Source of the DNA: Portulaca oleracea
Taxonomy: Eukaryota > Streptophyta > Magnoliopsida > Caryophyllales > Portulacaceae
NCBI GenBank assembly: GCA_029582165.1
Contig: CM055872.1
Location: forward strand, 33,878,261-33,942,260
Length of the DNA stretch: 64,000 nt
Direction: 5' to 3'
Position numbers and translations under genes: made by a program. The notes beneath the pieces are model-generated. The model was given only the letters and a program-made list of their open reading frames with translations. It ran no database searches and was not told the origin of the DNA. Below, in pieces: positions 42,531 through 52,134 of the stretch. The stretch's first letter is position 1. Each line of letters opens with the position of its first letter.

Positions 42531-44120
42531 TTCCTAAAGAAGACTGCGGAGGTAGCTAATATTTTTCTTCATGAGCTGTCTCAGAATATGCCTAGTTGGG
42601 GAGGCGGCCAAAATTCAGGAAATGGGGATGATTCTTTGGAACACAACCCCACTATCAAGCTTCTAATGGCTACCGTCCTTGATTTACAAAAGAAGATGGT
42701 GAATGATGGAGTTTCTAACCAGTTGAACTTAGCCCGAGGTATACAAGCCATTGCATCCATTTTCGCCCCACATCTCGAGCATCGACGTGTGGAGTATCGT
42801 CAAGTGGAACATGTGAATGTCGTTTACTCCAACCAACTCTATTCCCATTCCTATGAGGATTATGGTCCTGGTTATACTACATTTGCCAATCCTACATTTG
42901 ATCCTGTTTCTCAAGTCTATGACCATCATGCATGCTTTCAAAAAGAGTTTTCGCCTCAACCCACCTCTCAACCTCAATTTTCTCAACCATCCCAAGATTC
43001 TATGATTGAAAAGTTGTTGCAACAAATTGTGGCTAATCAAGAAAGTGAAGGTGCTCGCCTTAGAGACCTTGAAACCCAAATGACCCAAGTTGCTCAACAA
43101 GTATATTCTTCTCAACCCTTTCAACCTCAACTCATCCAAGGGGAGCAAGTTGAAGCCATTACCCTAAGGAGTGGAAGAAAAATTGAAGAACCTATGGTAG
43201 TGGAGGAGAATGTGGAGGAGGAGAGACCTTTGGGAGAGAATGAGGGAGTTGTGGTGGATAACAATGAAGAGGAGGACTTAGAAGTTGAGCAGGTTAGGAT
43301 TGAAGAAAAGGAGAATGATGTTGTAGTTAATGAGGCCGAGAATGAGGAAAAAGAGGAGTTGAAAGAGATGGTAGAGATTGAGAAAAGACGAGAGAAAGGA
43401 AAGGAAGTCTTGAGGGAGGATATTCATGTAAATCCATTGGAGAAACCCGTTTCATATAGACCTCCAGTTCCATTTCCCGGAAGATTAGTTCAACAAGAGA
43501 ATGATGATAAATTCTCCAAGTTTATTTTGATGATGAAGAAGCTCCAAGTTAATATACCGTTTCTAGATGCCATGTCGGAGGTCCCTTCATTCAAGAAACA
43601 TCTCAAGGACCTTTTGACGAACAAGAGAAGAATCAAGGAGTCGTCGACCGTTCATCTTACGGTTAGTTGCAACGCCATTATGGGAAGCAAGTGTCTCGAG
43701 AAACTAGCCGATCCCGGTAGTTTCTCTATTCCATGCTTAATTGGTGATATGAAGATTGATAATGCATTATGTGACTTGGGGGCAAGTGTGAGTGTCATGC
43801 CACACTTTATATGTAAGAAGTTGAACCTTGATGACTTGACCCCGACAACTATTAATTTGCAACTTGCAGACCGGAGTATTAGGAGGCCCTTGGGAATATT
43901 AGAAGACATCCCGGTTCAAGTGGGAAGTTTCCTTATCCCTTGTGACTTCGTTATTTTGGAGATGGATGAAGATAGGAGAAATCCTATTATTCTTGGTCGA
44001 CCCTTCTTGGCTATCGCAGGAGCTATTATAGATGTGAAAAGAGGCCGTTTGTCCCTTCATGTGGGTAGAGATCGTATTGATTTTGACATTGACCCTTCAA
44101 GAACGAAATCCCGCAAATAA
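42528..44120 (+). CDS. gag C-terminus plus aspartic protease of element E (530-codon open frame)
   Basis: Open frame from gag (AEVANIFLHELSQNM) through a Gln/Ser-rich region, the Athila signature ITLRSGRKIEEP (~residues 208-219), and a long Glu-rich linker, to the protease: IDNALCDLGASVSVMP (~residues 410-425), LEDIPVQVGSFLIPCDFVIL and NPIILGRPFLA. It ends at DPSRTKSRK. The family continues into RT; here it stops and a different frame follows. Intact over its length, though upstream gag is broken. Confidence 0.85.
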   Translation: MFLKKTAEVANIFLHELSQNMPSWGGGQNSGNGDDSLEHNPTIKLLMATVLDLQKKMVNDGVSNQLNLARGIQAIASIFAPHLEHRRVEYRQVEHVNVVYSNQLYSHSYEDYGPGYTTFANPTFDPVSQVYDHHACFQKEFSPQPTSQPQFSQPSQDSMIEKLLQQIVANQESEGARLRDLETQMTQVAQQVYSSQPFQPQLIQGEQVEAITLRSGRKIEEPMVVEENVEEERPLGENEGVVVDNNEEEDLEVEQVRIEEKENDVVVNEAENEEKEELKEMVEIEKRREKGKEVLREDIHVNPLEKPVSYRPPVPFPGRLVQQENDDKFSKFILMMKKLQVNIPFLDAMSEVPSFKKHLKDLLTNKRRIKESSTVHLTVSCNAIMGSKCLEKLADPGSFSIPCLIGDMKIDNALCDLGASVSVMPHFICKKLNLDDLTPTTINLQLADRSIRRPLGILEDIPVQVGSFLIPCDFVILEMDEDRRNPIILGRPFLAIAGAIIDVKRGRLSLHVGRDRIDFDIDPSRTKSRK

Positions 44121-44141
44121 TCTCATTTTAAGGCCAATGCG

Positions 44142-44687
44142 GTGGTAGGCATCTTGGATGAACCCCAAAAGGAGTCTTATTTTCTTGAAGTTGAACCCGA
44201 TGATTGGGGAGAAATCAAATATCTAAGGGTTTCACATCCAAATCTAAGCGAATTTGAGGACATTGAATATGATCATCCTTTGAAGATCATTCCATGGAGG
44301 AAGGAGATTTCTTTGAGTGAAACCTATGTTGAATGCAACAAAGTCAACGAGTTGATCTTCAAAGGTCCTAGGCCTGGTAAACCACTAAACACCAAATTGA
44401 AGTTACTTTCTACTTCTATATCCTCATGGCCTACTAAGTTCTTTAGGAAGCGAGATTCGTTTCTACGCAAGGGTAGGAGGTGTTGGAAGAGAAGAAGGAA
44501 ACGTTGGTGGAGAAAACCCAAGGAAATGCTACCCAGATATCCTAGGCAGATGATTAGGCTACCGGAAGAGTGTCCCATGACATTCATGAACCTCTTTGGG
44601 AATCATGGGAAAAAGAGGAAGAGAAACTGGTGGAAAAGGTCGATGATGTTTTTGGTTTGTGTCCCGAGGATTCCAAGAATCAAGTAA
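44142..44687 (+). CDS. Open frame after protease of element E, function unknown
   Basis: 181 codons. The first half (EPQKESYFLEVEPDDWGEIK; GPRPGKPLNTKL) looks like Athila protease-RT linker sequence. The second half is very rich in Arg, Lys and Trp and may be an out-of-frame extension after a frameshift. No RT motif follows. Probably the relic of the point where pol was lost. Confidence 0.4.
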   Translation: MVGILDEPQKESYFLEVEPDDWGEIKYLRVSHPNLSEFEDIEYDHPLKIIPWRKEISLSETYVECNKVNELIFKGPRPGKPLNTKLKLLSTSISSWPTKFFRKRDSFLRKGRRCWKRRRKRWWRKPKEMLPRYPRQMIRLPEECPMTFMNLFGNHGKKRKRNWWKRSMMFLVCVPRIPRIK

Positions 44688-44699
44688 GAATTTAGGTCA

Positions 44700-46477
44700 A
44701 GCTAGGGACCTAAAACAAGCACTACATGGGAGGTAACCCATACTTTCTTTTTGATAAATTTCTTTTCCTTTCTTTATTAGTTTCTTTTTCTTGTTTCTAA
44801 TATTGCATGCGGATCTTACGAGCCGTGCTTGTTTTTACTTGAAAATCTTAACCCTTTGCTCGATTATCACGGATCGCGGATTGAGTACTCATTTGTTTTG
44901 AAGAACTCGAGGTAATATCTCTCCGCTCTTCTCTTTTTGAGTTGAATATCCTATGATCCTTTTTGCATGCTTGATTTTTTCTTTTGGGTGGCGAACCCCT
45001 TTGAATGTTTGTGTTGGGATATATTGTTGTTGGAGCCGTGTGGGCTCGGGTCGCCACCATTTCTTCTTGCTAGTTGTTTGTGTTTTGTAGGTTCTCTACC
45101 CTTTTCATGTGACACCTTCCCGCAATGAGGACATTGTTGAGCTTTAAGTGTGTGTGTGGGGGCAGGGGGGGAGATATTCTGTTTAAAGGGTAGATCACCT
45201 AGTCGTTTTGTTCCTTGTTTTCCTAGTTTTTGCTTAAAATTTGAAAATTTTTGTGTGAAAAAGGAGAAAAAAGGGAGTGAAAACCTTTTAAAGTTTTTCT
45301 TTTAGTTTTGTTCTTGTTTTGCTTTGTTTCCTGGATCTTGTGATCGAAGTTGAGAAGCCGTTCTTAAGCTTCTTTAAAAGTAACCGGTTGGAGCATTTTC
45401 GACCCTAACTCGGGTTCTAGTCGAGACTTACCCTTAATAAACTCCTTTCATTAAGTGTCTAGCGAGACCTCCGTTCCTTTCTCATTTTGTTGGAACCGGG
45501 ATGTTCTAGGAGCTTGTGTCCGGGTTTGTTTTATTTCTCGTTTAGCAAAAGCAAAAAGTGCAAAAAGAAAAGAAAAGAAAGAACAAGCTTTCATAAGATA
45601 CAATAACCTGAATAAGTGGAGCGTGTCGCTGAAGACATTAACCACCCACACATAGCCAACCTACACGGGCCCGGTCTTCGTGGTGGATACCCCTTAACCC
45701 TCCTCCCATATCGCTTTGCGACGGAGAGGCGAATGGAAAAGACCTTGTTGGGAGGGTATACCCCGTATATGGGCCGTCCAATTCCCGAAAGTAAGGCTAA
45801 TACGGACTTTTAAAAACCAAAAAGAAAAAAAAAAGAGAAAAAGAAAACCAATTTTCGTTGGTAATTCCAACTCAAAAAGAAAGAAAAGAAAAAGTTTTTG
45901 CTTCTTAAAAGAGTGGGGCCTCCCCTTTCATCACCTACGGCCTTCGCCAAGCCAAGGGCGACCAAATGCGAGGGAGGGCAACGCTTCTCTTAGTTGTTTC
46001 GTTGTTTTCAAATTCGGACGCGAGTTTTTAGAGTCTTTTGGTTCCCGTTAAAACCTTTTCATGTGGGGTTTCGCTTGGTACAAGGTGAAGGGAGTTGAAA
46101 AATCTTCAAGATCGACCTTTATCTGAGTTTGGTGTTGTGAGGTGCTCCTAACGGTTACTTTGGGAGGTTTAATCACGTTTTCTTTGTTTGGATTGCGAGA
46201 TCTTGTGAATCAAAGCCTCTGTTTTTCCTTCTTTTTGTTTTCTTCGGTTTTGTTTTCACTTTCCCTCTCTCCTTTTTCTTTGGCTTTTGTGGGTACAGCC
46301 GCTACAAACCCTCACGAGTCCATCTCGTCCACCCGGGCTGCCGGGGGGTTCAAAGGGCTTGGTGCATACGCTAAATGCACCCGTTTCTCTCCCACGATAG
46401 AGGAGTTAGTGTTAGTTAGTTAGTTTTTGTTTTCTTTGCTCTGGATGAGCAAAAGTTTAAGTGTGGGGGGGGGGGGG
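44700..46477 (+). other. Long 3' non-coding region of element E with two polypurine-like tracts
   Basis: No credible gene. A first G-rich tract (GTGTGTGTGGGGGCAGGGGG, about 45150-45172) follows GAGGACATTGTTGAGCTTTA. A second one (AAAAGTTTAAGTGTGGGGGG) abuts the 3' LTR. Between them is ~1.3 kb including A/G-rich tracts (about 45545-45590 and 45815-45895). Confidence 0.6.
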
Positions 46478-48108
46478 TGTTTAGACCCGTTTTCGTGTCT
46501 AAATACCGCCTAAATCCTTAGGATTTTGAATTGTTTCGTAGCTTGTTTTAATAACTTTTAATGCGTTTTGGTTATTTTTGTAGTTTCCGAAGTTTTTACT
46601 CAAAATGATGCTAAATGGGCTAATTTTGCACCAATCTTAGGAATCGCGAGATTCCCTAAGATTCCCCGAGCCCTGGTCGTGTCGAAGGCAGCGGGATTAG
46701 AAGGGCCGATCATGTTGAAAGGCAGCGGAAGCGGAAGCAACTGTTGAAGAGAACCCTGAAGAATACCTGTGGCCGAGATAGACCGTGGCCACGGTCATGT
46801 TGACCGTAGCCACGGTGTCATTGAGCCAATGCCCAAAGAAGGAGACATTGCAACCCGAGATGGACCGTGGTCACGGTCAATATGACCGTAGCCACGGTGA
46901 GATCATTGTCTTGTCTAAGGGAAGAAGTGGCCGAGCAAGACCGTGGCCACGACGGTGCGAAGGAGCGAAAACTTGTCTGCCCTAAATCACCGTACAGATT
47001 TCGCTGGACAAAACGATACCATGACCACGGTCTCCTTGATCGTGGCCACGGTCTCCCTATGTCCTACGCGTGTTTTCGGCTTGAAGTGCTGCGTTTTGGC
47101 CAACAGTTTTGCCTTGTATATATACCCCTTGTTGACGATTTCTTAGGAGGCATCTAGGGTTAGACTTAGACATTATTTCAGCTTGTAATTAGTGGATTTT
47201 AGAGGGAGATTAGTGAGAGATTAATCTAGGGTTTTGGAGATTTGTGTTTATTATTGAAGATTTGGGGATTCAATCAATTGAAAGATTGTTGGATCATCTT
47301 TTTAGTTCTTTCCTTTGTTCATCTACAACAATTTTGATAAGTATTCTCTTCCCTTAACTCTTTTATTAATTGCTTTGCTAATTACTTTGCTTGTTCTTAA
47401 TTGCTTTGCTTGCTATTTCATTGTTTTTGCTTGTTTATGGTTGTTTGATGTTAGAAATCATGTTTAGGTTTGGTTTGGATGTTGTTAGCTTAGTTTTTAT
47501 CATGATTAGTGGCTAGAAACCCTATGGGTTAGGGGGTAATTAAGGGTGTGAATGGGTGATTAGGTTTGGGTTAGCAATATTAGTGAGTAATTAGTTGGGG
47601 AATCAATTTTCCACTCCTATCCTCCCTCAAGTGGGATGTATTTGGGTGCGGAAGCATCCCGAATACATCCAACACTTGTGTTGGAAGGTAGGAATTGGGA
47701 TAGTTAGTATTCTAGTTCGCGAAAGCGAATAGAAACTAACTAGGAAATTTCGTTTCATTAACCCCCCGGGATCTGTTGATGGACTTTGGGGAAGTTAATC
47801 CAGACTATCCTTGAAAGAGGAAGCCCGGTGGGTATTTTCTAACAGAATTACCATTTAATTCTCCCTTCTTGTTATTCCCTTGTCGCAAAACCCATTTCCT
47901 CATCCCCGTTTGCATCCCGAAAAGCCTCCGAAGCCCATTTCCATTCCTTGACCAACCTTAGTTCGTTTTGTTGTTTCGTGACCGCCTTTTCAAACCGATA
48001 TCCTTACCTTAGCAATCTCGACCCGACCATTGACCTAGTTCCTATGACCAAGGCCGCCAGTTCCCTGAGAGAGAACGATAAAACCGAGGTCTTACAAACC
48101 ACGTTATA
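46478..48108 (+). repeat. 3' LTR of element E
   Basis: 1631 bp, highly similar to the 5' LTR but lacking two ~20-22-bp pieces in the palindrome cluster (46781-47053). TATA box at about 47114. Ends TTATA rather than TTACA, a mutation of the terminal CA. Confidence 0.93.
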
Positions 48109-48813
48109 CTTCCTAGGGCACGTAGGTTATTATCGACGATTTATCAAGGATTTTTCGAAAACAGCGAAGCCTCTTACGAACCTACTGGCCAAGGACGTTT
48201 CGTTTGAGTTAAATGAAGAATGCTTAACTGCTTTTCAAAAATTGAAGCAGGTTTTGGTGTCTGCACCCGTAATGCAAGCACCAGATTGAGATCTACCTTT
48301 TGAAATAATGTGTGATGCTAGCGATCATGCTATTGGAGCAGTACTAGGAAAAGAGTCTATGGAAAACCTTACACCATCTACTACGCTAGCAAAACTCTTG
48401 ATGGAGCTCAAGTGAATTATGCAACTACTGAAAAGGAGTTTCTAGCAGTAGTATATGCCTTAGACAAATTCAGACCCTATCTAATCAATCCTCAGGTCAT
48501 AGTCTACACGGATCATGCGGCTATCAAGCATTTAATAACAAAGGCTGATTCCAAACCCGGTCTTATTCGTTGGGTGCTATTGCTTCAGGAATTCGACATT
48601 GAGATTCGAGACAAGCCGAGACTACAAAATGTGGTGTCCGACCATCTTTCAAGGATCCAACCTGGCTCTTCAGTTAAGGATGACCTACCAATCAATGAGT
48701 GGTTCCCGCAAGAACAACTCTTAGCCATAAATCGGCGCTTTACTCCATGGTTCGCAGACTATGTGAACTATCTGGTTTGCAGAGTTCTCCCACCTGATTT
48801 AACTTATCAGTAG
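48109..48813 (+). pseudogene. RT end and RNase H of Athila element D (resumes after insertion)
   Basis: After element E the frame resumes exactly with FLGHVGYYRRFIKDF and LTNLLAKDV. A stop follows PVMQAPD and there is a frameshift near 48350. RNase [17 protein letters not shown], then from 48412 [20 protein letters not shown] and [19 protein letters not shown]. Catalytic acids are visible but the frame is broken. Confidence 0.9.
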
Positions 48814-50033
48814 AAAAGGAAATTCCTTTCTGATGTTAAAAGATATGTTTGGGAGGAACCTTTATTATACAAACTTTGTGGCGATGGTATTTACAGACGT
48901 TGTATACCCGAAGAAGAGGTGCGAAACGTGTTATTAAATCTCCATGCCACCCCCTTCGGTGGACACTTCGGGCCCGACCAAACGGTAGCCAAAGTTCTTC
49001 ACGCAGGTTTCTACTGGCCCACTCTTACAAGAGATGTGAGGCGTTATGTTATATGTTGTGACAGATGCCAAAGAACAAGAAACATATCCAGAAGAAATGA
49101 GATGCCTCAAACTGGGATGTTAGAGGTTAAATTATTCGATGTATGGGGAATAGACTTCATGGGCCCGTTTTCCCCATCCCACAAAAACCTCTACATATTA
49201 GTTGCTGTGGATTATGTCTCTAAGTGGGTGGAAGCTATAGCATCCCCAACTAATGACACCAAAACAGTCATCAAGTTCCTCAAAAAGAACATCTTTTCTA
49301 GATTTGGGACTCCTAGAGGGCTCCTTAGCGACAATGGAACCCACTTCTGCAACCGACCATTAGAATCCCTCCTAGCCAAATATGGAGTCAAACATAAGGT
49401 AGCCACACCTTATCGTCCCCAAACTAGTGGTCAAGTCGAGCTCTCGAATAGAGAAATAAAAAGCATTCTCGAGAAAACCGTTAATTGATCAAGGAAAGAT
49501 TGGTCCCTAAAACTCGATGATGCGCTGTGGGCCTACAGAACTACTTTCGAAACTCCTTTAGGCACCACACCCTACAAGTTAGTATTCGGAGAAGCTTGTC
49601 ATCTCCAGGTTGAGATCGAGCACAAGGCTTTCTGGGCCATCAAGGCCCTCAATTTCGACCCTAAGATTGCAAAAGAAAAGAGAATTGTGCAACTTAAAGA
49701 ACTCGATGAACTGCGGCAAGAGGCATACGGGAATTCCCGATATACAAGGTAAGAACCAAATCTTGGCACGAAAAGCATATTATGAGAAGAAGATTTCGAG
49801 AGGGTGACATGGTGCTCTTGTTCAATTCAAGGCTAAGGTTCTTTCCCGGGAAACTGAAATCAAGATGGATGGGACCCTTTAAAGTGCTCCGCGCATTTCC
49901 TCATGGAGCTGTTGAGATTTGGCATGAGAACACCGGTTCATTTAAAGTCAACGGGCAGCGATTGAAACCATACTTGGTTGGCGACCCCGACCTCCAATCT
50001 GCAAAGAGACTACTCGAGGACCCCGATGAGTAG
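48814..50033 (+). pseudogene. Integrase of Athila element D
   Basis: H2C2 zinc region ([18 protein letters not shown]), catalytic core with Asp in WGIDFMGPF, Asp in LLSDNGTHF and Glu in [11 protein letters not shown] stop (about 49487) interrupts the core's tail, which continues as [20 protein letters not shown]. After a frameshift the C-terminal part 49782-50033 (GDMVLLFNSRLRFFPGKLKS, RWMGPFKV) is open to a natural end. Confidence 0.92.
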
Positions 50034-51218
50034 GGTCCATAACGTCGAGCTAACGACATTAAACAAAGCAACCCCGGGGAGGTACATCAATATCTAATAT
50101 CTATTCTTCCCCACTTTTTTTTTTATTTTAGTTCAATTATTTTCTTTCATTTTTTATTCCTTAGTAATTTTTATTTTGATGTTTACTAATTTATTTTTTT
50201 CTTTTAGTGTGCAGTGAAAAAGAAGAAATTCAAGAAAATTTTTGGCTTTTATTAAAACTTTTATTTCTAACCTAATAAATTTTAAGTTGGTAGATGTTTG
50301 TAGGGGATTTTTGGTATGTCAAATTGTAGGGAAAATAAGAAGGAGAAAAGGAAAAGTGAGAAACCAAGCAAAATTGGCCAAGAAAATCGAATTTCCACCA
50401 TCAGGTAGGAGAACGCTGGCAGCGCCTCGTCCAGAAGGTACATGTACGCAATTTTTGCAAAATGCTGCCAGCGCTTTGTTCGTTTTGCCCGCCTTTTGAG
50501 TTTTAATCGGGGCCCTTCCTCTTTTCTTTCAATTGAAAACTTTTCTCCTCTCTTTTGCCCTAAACGACGACCACCTCTCCCCAAACGCGCCCAGTGTTTC
50601 CAACCACCACCCTCCTCGCCGTCCTCCTTGCCGGCGACACCACCACCTTCCACCTTCTTTTCTCTCTTTCCTCTTCTCACTTGCACTCTAACACTTTGAA
50701 CTTTCAAGTTCCATTCCTCTTCTCTGTTCAAGTTCAAGGTATAAAATTCTCAACTCTTTCTCTTGTTCTTTGATTATATACTTTGATTATGGTATGATTA
50801 TGATTGAATACTTGAACTTATTGAGTAATTTGTTGAATTTATACCATATACTATGTCCTAGATTCGAATTTCTTGATTTGGGTTTCATTCTTGGATTGAA
50901 TTCTTGATTAGGGCATGAATTTAGTAGTTAATTTTTTATCCTTCTTGTTCGAAAATTGAGAGAATTGTGATGTTGGGTATATTGTGAGAGCAATATGATG
51001 AAAATTAGAGAAATTTAGGTTTAGATTTGGATGGTGAATGTGTTGTGGTGTTATACTATGTTTTTGGTGTGTTTTTAGGTTAGATTTATCTTAATTTCAA
51101 TCCCTAGTATCAAATAAGCATAGGGGAGTGTTAGTATTGAGTTTATGAATTGTGATCATGCTTATTTGATACCTAGTGTTATTCTTGGTAATTGTACTGA
51201 TTTTGTGAATGTTTTTAG
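50034..51218 (+). promoter_or_regulatory. Non-coding gap between integrase and env-position ORF of element D, LTR-like
   Basis: No gene. Bases 50409-50476 have GAACGCTGGCAGCGCC and GCTGCCAGCGCTTTG plus CAGCGCC..GTCCAGA, the same motif set as the 5' LTR upstream of its TATA box (35555-35690). This suggests an internal promoter for the ORF at 51219. An AT-rich stretch with possible splice sites follows. Confidence 0.4.
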
Positions 51219-52134
51219 ATGGTGAGAACTAAAAATCCAAGCTTCTCCAGACCCCCGGGCGATGACAATGAAGCCAGAGGAAGTCAGAAGCGCAAAGCTA
51301 CGGCGACCGAGAAAGGAAAACCGAAAGCCACGGCTCCCAGGGACTCGAGGAGCTCGAACCCCTTCAACTTCGAAGGGGAGACCAAGAAGAGGTACGATTC
51401 CCTTTCCCAAAGAGCCCTCATCCCCACCAAATACATGTGTGAATCATTCTTGCGTAATTGTGGCATGTTGGATGATGTGAATTGGATGTTAGGACGTTGT
51501 CATATGACCAACATTGCTAGATTAGGTGAGCCGACCTTTAGGGGGATCACCCTTGAATTCTTGTCTACCCTTGTAGTGAACCTCCAAGGGAGGGATGAGT
51601 GTATCCGTTTTCAACTTATGGGGGTAGAAAGGACTATGACTGTGTCCGAGTTTGCCCGTGTTTTTGGGTTACTTGAACGTACATGTCAGGATTCGTCCCT
51701 AATACCTATAGAGTGGGATGGAAAGGGTTTCTTTCACAGAATTTCTGGTTTTGACAATTGGGACCTTAGCAACACTCCCGTGACTTTAATTAGGAACCCC
51801 GTGATGAGGTATGTTCACCACATCATCTCTTGCGGTATCTTCGGGAGACCCGGTAGCTTAAACAAAGCTACCTGGGCTGATCGTTACATGTTGTACTCCA
51901 TGCTTGATGCCGACACACGTGCCGACCCTGCAGCTATGTTTACTCATCACCTTTCTAGTGTCGCTACCTCAACCAACAAGGGCATTGCCATAGGGGGTTA
52001 CATCACGCACCTTGCACACCAATTCGGCTTTAGACCGCCTAGGAACCCTACTGACCTTGTCCCGGGTAGCATGTTTTTGGATGGGGACCAATGTAATTCC
52101 TTTGGTTTGTGCAAGTTTGACAAAGACTCGCGTT
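51219..52134 (+). pseudogene. Env-position ORF of Athila element D, truncated by insertion
   Basis: 305-codon open frame starting MVRTKNPSFSRPPGDDNEA; a basic, Ser-rich N-terminus then a conserved region (CHMTNIARLGEPTFRGITLE; TVSEFARVFGL). It resembles the long third ORF found after pol in Athila elements and annotated as an ATHILA ORF family; function unknown. The reading frame is intact up to DKDSR, where the TGTAGG end of element F supplies the stop. Confidence 0.8.

Larger units (their letters stand above)
40077..48108 (+). mobile_element. Athila-type element E, gag-protease only, inserted in RT of element D
   Basis: Target duplication CTTCC (40072-40076 and 48109-48113). LTRs TGTTTAGACCC..ACGTTA[CT]A: 40077-41751 (1675 bp) and 46478-48108 (1631 bp). 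Primer site TGGCGCCGTTGCCGGGGAGC at about 41757. Polypurine tract with a run of about 13 G just before the 3' LTR. The 4.7-kb interior encodes gag and protease and then non-coding DNA; no RT, RNase H or integrase is present. Confidence 0.94.
35275..52134 (+). mobile_element. Athila-type Ty3/gypsy element D (5' part; 3' end beyond window)
   Basis: 5' LTR, primer site TGGCGCCGTTGCCGGGGAT (36675-36693, Athila type), then gag, protease, RT, RNase H, integrase, a non-coding gap and an env-position ORF. RT is split by element E (40077-48108). The env-position ORF is cut by element F (52135 on). Many stops and frameshifts are present. The left boundary is uncertain by ~30 bp. Confidence 0.88.

Noticed and set aside
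45455..46051. Short Lys/Arg-rich open frames after gag-PR of element E
   Set aside because: They fall in A/G-rich low-complexity DNA without start context or family similarity.
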